Below, in pieces: positions 1 through 5,189 of a stretch of DNA of 8,135 nucleotides (position 1 is the stretch's first letter; each line of letters opens with the position of its first letter). The notes beneath the pieces are model-generated. The model was given only the letters and a program-made list of their open reading frames with translations, was not told the origin of the DNA and ran no database searches. Location: NCBI GenBank assembly GCA_011522905.1, contig WTIB01000039.1:1-8135 (forward strand), given 5' to 3'. The position numbers and the translations under genes are program-made. The stretch comes from Crocinitomicaceae bacterium. GTDB lineage: Bacteria; Bacteroidota; Bacteroidia; Flavobacteriales_D; Crocinitomicaceae.

Positions 1-776
1 GTTTCTGAAATCACACCATCAAATTGATCTTTAAGTGTAAAAGTTGTCTTATGCTCAAGTCCAAGAGAAACACGAGGCGCAATTTGATATCCAATACCAA
101 AACCGGCGCTAGGCATAAAATGAACTAAATTTTCGTTTGGGTTGAGTTGTGTCTCATAATTCAAATCTAGGTCATGATTCATAAGTGTGGTTTCGTCGTA
201 TAAGTTTCCATTGAAATCTAAAAAATCTCCCATCGATTCCTTGAAAGTAAGTCCCACTCCACCGAAAATATAGGGGTCTATTCTAGTTTTCTCTCTAAAT
301 CGATTGAAATGGAGAACCAGTTCTAACGCAATCCGATGAATATCTACCTCGTAATTATGATAATAGCCACCATAATTATTTTGATACAATTGAGCCAATT
401 GATGAGCACTAGCATTATTTACATTAATTGTGGGGTCAAAATTGTCCATTGAAATCGAATCCATTATTGAATTCTGACCATACCAGCGCCCTCGAAGATA
501 TCTTCCTCTTAAATCGAAACTGAAGATATTACCATAATCGTAATTAAAGGATTTACCTAAGGTCAATCCCCATCCCCAGGGAGATTCGTGTTTTATTTCT
601 GGTTCAAGATAATTTTCATTATTTCTCCACATCCAGGAATCATCGACATCGGTACAACTCCATGTCGCACCCGTATTAAATCCAAGAAACCACTTCGAGT
701 TATAATTAGTAACAACCTGTGAAGTCGCTGCAAACGAAATAAGTAGACTAAATAGAAGGGTATAGAAATTTTTCAT
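1..776 (-). CDS. Secreted, probable outer-membrane beta-barrel protein (N-terminal part, runs off the left edge)
   Basis: This open frame starts at ATG 776-774 and continues without a stop for 258 codons to the window edge, so the C-terminus is missing. Residues 1-20 (MKNFYTLLFSLLISFAATSQ) look like a Sec signal peptide with cleavage near the Ser-Gln, a common pattern in Bacteroidota exported proteins. The rest alternates aromatic and polar residues with many Gly, Tyr and Asn. Strand-like stretches include residues 28-40, 66-76, 84-99, 144-157, 168-178 (DPYIFGGVGLTF) and 222-247 (SAGFGIGYQIAPRVSLGLEH), which is what an outer-membrane barrel with a GGxG-type strand near its end looks like. In related Bacteroidota proteins such a barrel often precedes an OmpA-like or repeat domain, but nothing beyond residue 258 can be seen here. 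No substrate or partner can be assigned. I am fairly sure of the frame, start and export, and moderately sure of the barrel fold. Confidence 0.8.
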   Translation of the reverse strand, partial: MKNFYTLLFSLLISFAATSQVVTNYNSKWFLGFNTGATWSCTDVDDSWMWRNNENYLEPEIKHESPWGWGLTLGKSFNYDYGNIFSFDLRGRYLRGRWYGQNSIMDSISMDNFDPTINVNNASAHQLAQLYQNNYGGYYHNYEVDIHRIALELVLHFNRFREKTRIDPYIFGGVGLTFKESMGDFLDFNGNLYDETTLMNHDLDLNYETQLNPNENLVHFMPSAGFGIGYQIAPRVSLGLEHKTTFTLKDQFDGVISE

Positions 777-797
777 ATGTGTGGTTTTGCTTCAAAA

Positions 798-812
798 GCA
801 TAATAATTATGC
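798..812. promoter_or_regulatory. Perfect palindrome GCATAAT-A-ATTATGC upstream of the beta-barrel gene
   Basis: A 15-bp perfect inverted repeat (7-bp arms around one base) ends 22 bp before the start codon of the barrel gene. On the minus strand it overlaps a weak Bacteroidota-like promoter: TTG at 832-830, a 20-nt spacer, then TAATTATT at 809-802, which matches TAnnTTTG only in part. It could be an operator dyad or a small 5'-leader hairpin (6 bp with a TAA loop). In such an AT-rich stretch a chance palindrome is also possible. Confidence 0.3.
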
Positions 813-822
813 CAAGTTACTC

Positions 823-840
823 AAAAAAACAAATTTTGTT
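823..840 (-). terminator. Weak hairpin plus T-run after the hypothetical secreted gene
   Basis: Reading the minus strand, AACAA/TTGTT arms (840-828) are followed by further T residues down to 823. The stem is short and nearly all A-T, so it would be a poor intrinsic terminator. It is the only candidate I see between the stop of the upstream gene (919) and the start of the barrel gene (776). Confidence 0.22.
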
Positions 841-918
841 AAAATTACGACATATTATTACATTTAAATAACTGAAAATCAATAATATAAAGCTTAATGT
901 TAAAGATTTGTTAATGCT

Positions 919-1797
919 TTATTGATAATATTTATATTCCGTAAATCTCACAATCGACATAAAATTTGTTACCGGATTTCTGTCAATAATGGAATGTAAT
1001 AGGCCGGTTTTTGTATCGAAGATAATTTGAAAATCTCTAATCAACACACCTTGTTTGTATTCTTGTCTTTCTAGGATGTTTCCAAATACATCATATTTGA
1101 AGTCATATTCTTCAACGGGCTCGGGATGCTTATCATAGAAAGTCTTAATATTCATTAATAAACCTTTTTCATTATAGAAAAAGTCTTTTTTGTATACTGT
1201 GCCACCCATTTTTAATTTATCAATAGCACAAATTTTATATCCATCTTCATTGTATTCATCATAAGAAATCAAGTAAGGAAGATTGTACGAATTATACGTT
1301 GTTTTTTTTCCTTTTTGATACCTCATGGACTCACTATTCATGGCTGTTTTTTTAATTACTTTACCTAATTCATTTAGGATTACCCTGTAATTTGATTGAG
1401 ATACAATTCTATTTAGGCTATCTCGTTTATATTCAACTAAAGTGATACCACCATCTTCGCTTTTTTTTAGGCTAATAATTAAACCCTGCTTGTTGTATTC
1501 GTAATGTTTTAATGTAGTATCTAGACTTTTTCCATTCCATCGTATATCAATGGATGAATTTAGTCTTCCTTCCTCATTAAACTCATAGATGTAGGTTCCT
1601 GGAACGGGCCGAATGAGATCTTTATTTTTTTTAAATGAGTATTGACCTTTTATGGTTTTTATCTTGTTGCGCTGAATGAAATCAGCATTAAAAAATGGGT
1701 CACCTGTGAAAGCTTCTCCATTTTGATTAAGAATCATTTGTCCATGGATAATTGGAAAACAGTATACAAGAAATAAATAGATTATTGGATATTTCAA
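919..1797 (-). CDS. Secreted YD-repeat-like protein of unknown function, TTG start
   Basis: This is a 292-residue protein with an N-terminal signal peptide (residues 1-20, KYPIIYLFLVYCFPIIHGQ core). The rest repeats short beta-hairpin units of the type 'YeYNexGlli' (for example YIYEFNEEGRL, HYEYNKQGLI, YKRDSLNRIV, FFYNEKGLLM, FKYDVFGNIL). This resembles YD/RHS-like or MORN-like antiparallel repeats of secreted Bacteroidota proteins. The Cys at residue 13 is preceded by Tyr and does not form a lipobox, so I do not call it a lipoprotein. The first codon is TTG (1797-1795). The codon before it is CCC and the one before that is the TAG stop of glycyl-tRNA synthetase, so no upstream in-frame start exists. 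The next ATG, residue 21, would remove the signal peptide. The 3-nt gap to the synthetase gene suggests co-transcription. No enzymatic motif is visible and I cannot assign a role. Confidence 0.82.
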   Translation of the reverse strand: MKYPIIYLFLVYCFPIIHGQMILNQNGEAFTGDPFFNADFIQRNKIKTIKGQYSFKKNKDLIRPVPGTYIYEFNEEGRLNSSIDIRWNGKSLDTTLKHYEYNKQGLIISLKKSEDGGITLVEYKRDSLNRIVSQSNYRVILNELGKVIKKTAMNSESMRYQKGKKTTYNSYNLPYLISYDEYNEDGYKICAIDKLKMGGTVYKKDFFYNEKGLLMNIKTFYDKHPEPVEEYDFKYDVFGNILERQEYKQGVLIRDFQIIFDTKTGLLHSIIDRNPVTNFMSIVRFTEYKYYQ

Positions 1798-1800
1798 GGG

Positions 1801-3348
1801 CTATTCCGTTAAATTTGATAGAAGACTTTTCCATCCAAGTTCCTGATTGAGAATTCCAGGTAGTTCTGAAATTGAAATTCTTTCTTGTTTCATGGTGTCT
1901 CTATATCTTATGGTAATACTATTGTCATTTTTTGTATCATGGTCAATAGTTATACAAACAGGTGTGCCAATAGCATCTTGTCGTCTATACCTTTTGCCTA
2001 TTGAATCCTTCTGGTCAATTTGAACATTATAGTCAAATTTTAATTGATTTAAAATGTCCTCTGCTATTTCAGGTAGTCCATCCTTTTTTACAAGCGGTAA
2101 TATGGCTGCCTTTACAGGAGCCAAAGCCGGAGGAATTTTTAATACAATTCTTTTGGATTGATCGTCCAATGTTTCATTACTAAAAGAAGCACTTAATACG
2201 GCAAGAAACATCCTGTCCAGCCCAATAGATGTTTCTATCACATAGGGAACATAGCTTTTATTCAGCTCCGGGTCAAAGTAAGATAACTTTTTGTTCGAAT
2301 ATTTTTCATGTTGTTTCAGATCGAAATCTGTTCTCGAATGTATCCCCTCTAGCTCTTTAAACCCCATTGGGAAGTCAAATTCTATATCACAAGCCGCATT
2401 GGCATAGTGTGCTAATTTAATATGATCATGATATCGATATAAATGATCTCCAAGCCCCAGGTTTTTATGCCATTTTTCTCGCATTGACTTCCAATAGTCA
2501 TACCATTTCATCTCTTCTCCTGGCTGCACAAAAAATTGCATTTCCATTTGTTCAAATTCGCGCATTCTGAATATGAATTGTCTGGCAATGATTTCATTTC
2601 TAAATGCTTTACCTATTTGGGCAATTCCAAAAGGAATTTTCATTCTTCCTGATTTCTGGACGTTCAGGAAGTTGACAAAAATACCCTGAGCAGTTTCGGG
2701 ACGTAAGTATATTTTAGATGCCTCTCCAGCAACAGAGCCGATTTCAGTGGCAAACATTAAATTGAATTGTCTTACTTCTGTCCACTCTTTGGAACCAGAT
2801 AATGGACACGCAATTTCTAAATCAATAATCAGTTGTTTGAGAGCCTCCAGGTTATTTGAATCTAGCGCATCTTTCATTGACTGCTCAATGGATTCAATTT
2901 TAGACACATTTCTTAATACATTCGGATTTGTTTTTCTAAATTGATCTTCATCAAATGAGTCTCCAAAACGCTTTTTTGCTTTTGTTATTTCTTTTAAAAT
3001 TTTCTTGTTGATCTTTTCAATATGATCTTCGATTAAAACGTCGGCTCGATATCTTTTTTTTGAATCTTTATTGTCAATAAGAGGGTCATTAAATGCATCC
3101 ACATGGCCTGAAGCCTTCCAGGTTTTAGGATGCATAAAAATGGAAGCATCAATACCAACAATATTTTGATGCATTTGAGTCATCGCTTTCCACCAATATT
3201 GTTTGATGTTATTTTTCAATTCTGAGCCCAATTGCCCATAGTCATATGTTGCAGCTAATCCATCATAAATATCTGATGAAGGGAAGATAAAACCATATTC
3301 TTTGGAATGAGAAATGATTTCTTTAAGCTTATCTTGGTTTTGTTCCAT
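1801..3348 (-). CDS. glyS: Glycyl-tRNA synthetase (class II, single-chain homodimeric type)
   Basis: This enzyme activates glycine with ATP and charges tRNA-Gly in the cytoplasm. The 515-residue length fits the dimeric GlyRS found in Bacteroidota, archaea and eukaryotes rather than the two-gene alpha2beta2 form. Class II motif 1 lies around residues 61-82 (VGIDASIFMHPKTWKASGH). The YLRPETAQGIF block is at 214-224, motif 2 at 249-270 (FRNEI ... FRMREFEQMEM) and motif 3 at 371-385 (IETSIGLDRMFLAVL). The C-terminal anticodon-binding domain starts near residue 405 (IPPALAPVKAAILPL) and includes GKRYRRQDAIGTP at 451-463. Residues 111-180 form a charged, probably helical insertion between motifs 1 and 2. 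All catalytic motifs look intact. The ATG lies 4 nt downstream of a perfect -7 box, so the mRNA is probably leaderless or nearly so. The downstream secreted gene follows after 3 nt. Confidence 0.97.
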   Translation of the reverse strand: MEQNQDKLKEIISHSKEYGFIFPSSDIYDGLAATYDYGQLGSELKNNIKQYWWKAMTQMHQNIVGIDASIFMHPKTWKASGHVDAFNDPLIDNKDSKKRYRADVLIEDHIEKINKKILKEITKAKKRFGDSFDEDQFRKTNPNVLRNVSKIESIEQSMKDALDSNNLEALKQLIIDLEIACPLSGSKEWTEVRQFNLMFATEIGSVAGEASKIYLRPETAQGIFVNFLNVQKSGRMKIPFGIAQIGKAFRNEIIARQFIFRMREFEQMEMQFFVQPGEEMKWYDYWKSMREKWHKNLGLGDHLYRYHDHIKLAHYANAACDIEFDFPMGFKELEGIHSRTDFDLKQHEKYSNKKLSYFDPELNKSYVPYVIETSIGLDRMFLAVLSASFSNETLDDQSKRIVLKIPPALAPVKAAILPLVKKDGLPEIAEDILNQLKFDYNVQIDQKDSIGKRYRRQDAIGTPVCITIDHDTKNDNSITIRYRDTMKQERISISELPGILNQELGWKSLLSNLTE

Positions 3349-3352
3349 AACA

Positions 3353-3360
3353 CAAAGATA
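3353..3360 (-). promoter_or_regulatory. Bacteroidota -7 promoter box for glycyl-tRNA synthetase (TATCTTTG)
   Basis: On the minus strand TATCTTTG matches the TAnnTTTG consensus of Bacteroidota primary-sigma promoters exactly. Its last base is 4 nt before the GlyRS ATG, placing the expected transcription start at or beside the start codon. The -33 region about 20 nt upstream reads TTC rather than TTG. No Shine-Dalgarno sequence can fit in the remaining leader. Confidence 0.6.
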
Positions 3361-3418
3361 ATTTACTTATGTTTCCTTTTGAATTATCGAGAATAAATTC
3401 TTTTTGATGATTATTATA

Positions 3419-3426
3419 TAATTTTA
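3419..3426 (+). promoter_or_regulatory. Probable -7 box for the cyclase gene (TAATTTTA)
   Basis: TAATTTTA matches TAnnTTTG except for the last base and ends 4 nt before the ATG at 3431, the same geometry as the GlyRS promoter on the other strand. No good -33 TTG lies at the usual distance (TTC at 3398-3400 is closest). The whole divergent regulatory region is only 82 bp. Confidence 0.35.
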
Positions 3427-3430
3427 GCCT

Positions 3431-4168
3431 ATGCGTTTTTATATAAATCAAGATGAGTACATAGATACCTCCAAACCCATTGATATCTCAATTGAAATGA
3501 CAGATAAGGCTCCTGGTCTTGTTGCTTGGGGACAGGGTGCACCAAAAATGGAGCCAGTTCGAGATGAAAATTTTATTGGAAGTATAAAAGAGGGCGGTGT
3601 AGTGAATTTTAATGATATCATGTTTAATCCACATGCTCATATTACCCACACTGAATGTTGTGGACATATTACTGAGGATTTTTTCTCAATAAATGATGTC
3701 TTAAAAACGTATTTCTTTGAGGCACAACTGGTCACTATTGAACCTGAAGGTATTGAAAACAAAATCATTACTCTTAATCAAATTAAAGAAATTACTTTGC
3801 ATGAAGGGGTGAAGGCATTAGTGATTAGAACGCTGCCGAATAAAGCGGAAAAATTAACGGCAAATTATACCAATACTAATCCTCCCTTTTTGGATGTCAA
3901 AATTGCAAATTATCTGATAAATCTGGGAGTTGAGCATCTTTTGGTTGATTTACCCTCTGTAGATCAAGAAAGAGATGAAGGTGAATTGGCTTTTCATCAT
4001 GCATTTTGGGATGTGCCGTTACAGCCCAATGTCACCCGAACAATAACAGAATTTATTTATGTCCCGGATGATGTTCGTGATGGAAACTACATTCTTGAAC
4101 TTCAAGTAAGCCCGATGAAAAACGATGCCTCGCCAAGCAGACCAGTATTGTATAACAAAATGAAGTGA
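3431..4168 (+). CDS. Cyclase-family metal-dependent hydrolase (kynurenine-formamidase-like)
   Basis: This is a 245-residue protein of the cyclase/KynB-type fold, whose members hydrolyse arylformamides and related amide or lactone substrates at a divalent-metal site, usually as cytoplasmic dimers. The metal-binding block is NPHAHITHTECCGH at residues 66-79, with His68, His70, His73, Glu75 and His79 as likely ligands. It is a variant of the classic HxGTHxDxPxH signature. Later family features are a D-x-x-S-V-D segment at 173-178, the His189-His190 pair (ELAFHH), Glu207 in the ITEFIYVPDDV region, and the C-terminal SPSRPVLYN. No signal peptide is present. It stands alone on the plus strand, divergent from GlyRS and convergent with the GNAT gene. 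No tryptophan-pathway neighbours are present, so kynurenine formamidase activity itself is not supported and the substrate is unknown. Confidence 0.88.
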   Translation: MRFYINQDEYIDTSKPIDISIEMTDKAPGLVAWGQGAPKMEPVRDENFIGSIKEGGVVNFNDIMFNPHAHITHTECCGHITEDFFSINDVLKTYFFEAQLVTIEPEGIENKIITLNQIKEITLHEGVKALVIRTLPNKAEKLTANYTNTNPPFLDVKIANYLINLGVEHLLVDLPSVDQERDEGELAFHHAFWDVPLQPNVTRTITEFIYVPDDVRDGNYILELQVSPMKNDASPSRPVLYNKMK

Positions 4169-4186
4169 TTCGGTATGTAAAGAAGA

Positions 4187-4305
4187 ACAGGGCTTCTTAT
4201 ACAAGAACCCGTGGGGCTCGCTAAAACTATTAAACTCTTATCAAACTATAAAATAGACATACCAAGAACGGTATGTTCCTTATATATGTATAAGAAGAAA
4301 CCTGT
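4187..4305. ncRNA. Structured 119-nt element, copy 1 (putative structured RNA, strand uncertain)
   Basis: The element folds as a closed multi-branch structure. The closing stem is ACAGG (4187-4191) with CCTGT (4301-4305), plus CTTCTTATAC (4193-4202) with GTATAAGAAG (4288-4297), separated by a small internal loop. Inside is a GC-rich hairpin, GAACCC (4205-4210) with GGGCTC (4214-4219). It has one A-C mismatch on the plus strand that would be a U-G pair on the minus strand. Next come a 34-nt A-rich linker (4221-4254) and a perfect hairpin, ACATACC (4257-4263) with GGTATGT (4270-4276), loop AAGAAC. A second copy with the same architecture lies 313 bp downstream. A perfect minus-strand -7 box sits just outside the 4305 end. 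It could alternatively be a palindromic mobile or repeat DNA element. I do not recognise it as a named RNA family. Confidence 0.6.
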
Positions 4306-4316
4306 CCTATTTAGAA

Positions 4317-4324
4317 CAAAGTTA
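4317..4324 (-). promoter_or_regulatory. Candidate -7 box (TAACTTTG) reading into structured element copy 1
   Basis: On the minus strand TAACTTTG fits TAnnTTTG exactly. It would start a transcript near position 4312, a few bases before the element's outer stem at 4305. A TTTG at 4344-4341 could serve as the -33 element, but its 16-nt spacer is shorter than the usual about 19. It supports minus-strand transcription of copy 1 only weakly. Confidence 0.35.
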
Positions 4325-4432
4325 TTAATTATTACAATACCAAAGTCATATTTTGTGAATATAATTTTACCCTAAATTGTTGTCAATCAAGGCTATAAGA
4401 TGCAATCACCTGATTATGAAGTTGTTGTAAAC

Positions 4433-4456
4433 AAAAAAAGGTCGTTACCGACCTTT
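4433..4456 (-). terminator. Intrinsic terminator on the minus strand between the two structured elements
   Basis: AAAGGTCG (4437-4444) and CGACCTTT (4449-4456) form a perfect 8-bp stem with a 4-nt loop. On the minus strand the stem runs straight into a T-tract (4439-4433). On the plus strand the stem is followed only by CTCAT, so termination there would be weaker. It is the first convincing terminator downstream of the sprA-GNAT genes, and it also lies downstream of element copy 2 on that strand. Confidence 0.7.
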
Positions 4457-4482
4457 CTCATATTGATTGTTTGTGTTACTCC

Positions 4483-4490
4483 TTATTTTG
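4483..4490 (+). promoter_or_regulatory. Weak plus-strand -7-like box before structured element copy 2
   Basis: TTATTTTG differs from TAnnTTTG at one base and has a TTG at 4463-4465 with a 17-nt spacer. Transcription from it would begin close to the element's first base (4500). It is weaker than the minus-strand box near copy 1 and is listed because it points to the opposite strand. Confidence 0.2.
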
Positions 4491-4499
4491 TTTAAGGTT

Positions 4500-4618
4500 A
4501 CAGGAACTTCTTATGCAATTGACCCGGGTGGGTCGACTAAAACTATTAAACTCTTATCAAACTAGAAAATGAAACTGCTTCTCCAAGCAGTCTTTATATC
4601 GCATAAGAAGTTGCCTGT
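4500..4618. ncRNA. Structured 119-nt element, copy 2 (putative structured RNA, strand uncertain)
   Basis: Same length and architecture as copy 1. The closing stem is ACAGG (4500-4504) with CCTGT (4614-4618), then AACTTCTTATGC (4505-4516) with GCATAAGAAGTT (4601-4612), a 12-bp run broken from the outer part by one bulged G. The GC hairpin is GACCC (4521-4525) with GGGTC (4530-4534), loop GGGT. The linker at 4537-4570 matches copy 1 at 33 of 34 positions. The second hairpin is ACTGCTT (4574-4580) with AAGCAGT (4585-4591), loop CTCC. Relative to copy 1, the closing stem has an A-T to G-C exchange (4201/4289 versus 4515/4602), and the second hairpin keeps all seven pairs while changing five of them. 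If transcribed on the minus strand, the terminator at 4456-4433 would end it. It could also be part of the 3' untranslated region of the sprA-GNAT transcript. Confidence 0.6.
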
Positions 4619-4742
4619 GTCTCTCCTTATTTCTATTATAAATGTAGGAAGTTACTTTGTTTGTGTAGGGCAGAATGAATATTTCAGACTCAAGATTGAA
4701 AATAATGCCCTTTTCGTTTATTATTTCATTTTTGATAGTACA

Positions 4743-5189
4743 CTAATCAAAGGAAATTCTTCCGTTAATCCAACTATTATCTAGTGTAGTCCCGTGTTTC
4801 CTGTAAAAATTAATAGCGATGTCATTCCAATCTAAAACAAGCCAATCCAGTCTTTTGGCTTTTATTGACTTTGCAATTTTGATGGTTTCTTCGAACAGCA
4901 TAGATCCTACTCCTAGTTTTCGATATTCTTGTCTAACATAGAAATCCTCTAAATACAGACATTTGCCCTTCCATGTAGAATAGGAAATATAGAATAAGGC
5001 AAATCCAATTATTTTTTGATTTTCAATCGCAACTAAGGCATCGCATAGATGTTCTTCAAATAAATGTTTTCTAAGCTCAGTAGCTGTATTTGTAACCTCA
5101 TCAGGTTCCTTTTCATATAATGCCAATTCATTTATTAAAGCAAATATTTCTATTTCATCTCCAGGTTTTGCTTTTCTAATTGATATCAT
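4743..5189 (-). CDS. GNAT-family N-acetyltransferase, spermidine/spermine or thialysine acetyltransferase-like
   Basis: The 148-residue protein is a single GNAT domain that would transfer an acetyl group from acetyl-CoA to an amine. The N-terminal RKAKPGD and YEKEPDEV (25-32), then the FYISYSTWKGKCLYLEDFYVRQEYR stretch (66-90) and the LVLDWNDIAINFYRKHG block (117-133), resemble the SSAT/thialysine acetyltransferase branch. The acetyl-CoA pyrophosphate loop is RKLGVGS (90-96), and Tyr129 sits where GNAT enzymes carry the general acid. The substrate (polyamine, lysine analogue or other amine) cannot be fixed from sequence. The ATG overlaps the TGA stop of sprA in an ATGA arrangement (5186-5189), so translation is probably coupled and the two genes form one transcript. 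No terminator is seen until 4456-4433. Confidence 0.9.
   Translation of the reverse strand: MISIRKAKPGDEIEIFALINELALYEKEPDEVTNTATELRKHLFEEHLCDALVAIENQKIIGFALFYISYSTWKGKCLYLEDFYVRQEYRKLGVGSMLFEETIKIAKSIKAKRLDWLVLDWNDIAINFYRKHGTTLDNSWINGRISFD

Larger units (their letters stand above)
4169..4742. other. 574-bp convergent intergenic region with paired structured elements
   Basis: No protein gene is supported here. The region separates the 3' ends of the cyclase (plus) and GNAT (minus) genes and is long for a convergent pair. It contains two copies of a 119-nt structured repeat (4187-4305 and 4500-4618) and a hairpin terminator (4437-4456). The remaining sequence is AT-rich: 4306-4436 carries a minus-strand -7 box, and 4619-4742 shows only a weak AT inverted repeat. 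Confidence 0.85.

Noticed and set aside
4187..4305. 5S rRNA, 4.5S/SRP RNA or tRNA
   Set aside because: The length of 119 nt recalls 5S rRNA, but none of the conserved 5S, SRP or tRNA sequence blocks are present and the three-helix layout differs.
4187..4618. Integron attC sites flanking a gene cassette
   Set aside because: The paired palindromic copies suggested this, but the ends lack the RYYYAAC and GTTRRRY core sites, no cassette ORF lies between them and no integrase is visible.
4187..4618. CRISPR array or retron msr/msd region
   Set aside because: There are only two long repeats with a 194-nt spacer, and no Cas or reverse-transcriptase gene lies in the window.
4672..4742. Inverted repeat TGAAATAAT/ATTATTTTCA as a terminator after the GNAT gene
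   Set aside because: The stem is all weak pairs with a bulge and a large loop, and no T-run follows it on the minus strand.
4569..4784. Plus-strand 71-codon reading frame in the intergenic region
   Set aside because: It starts inside the second hairpin of element copy 2 and ends inside the opposite-strand GNAT gene. It has no promoter, no recognisable family and composition typical of random AT-rich sequence.
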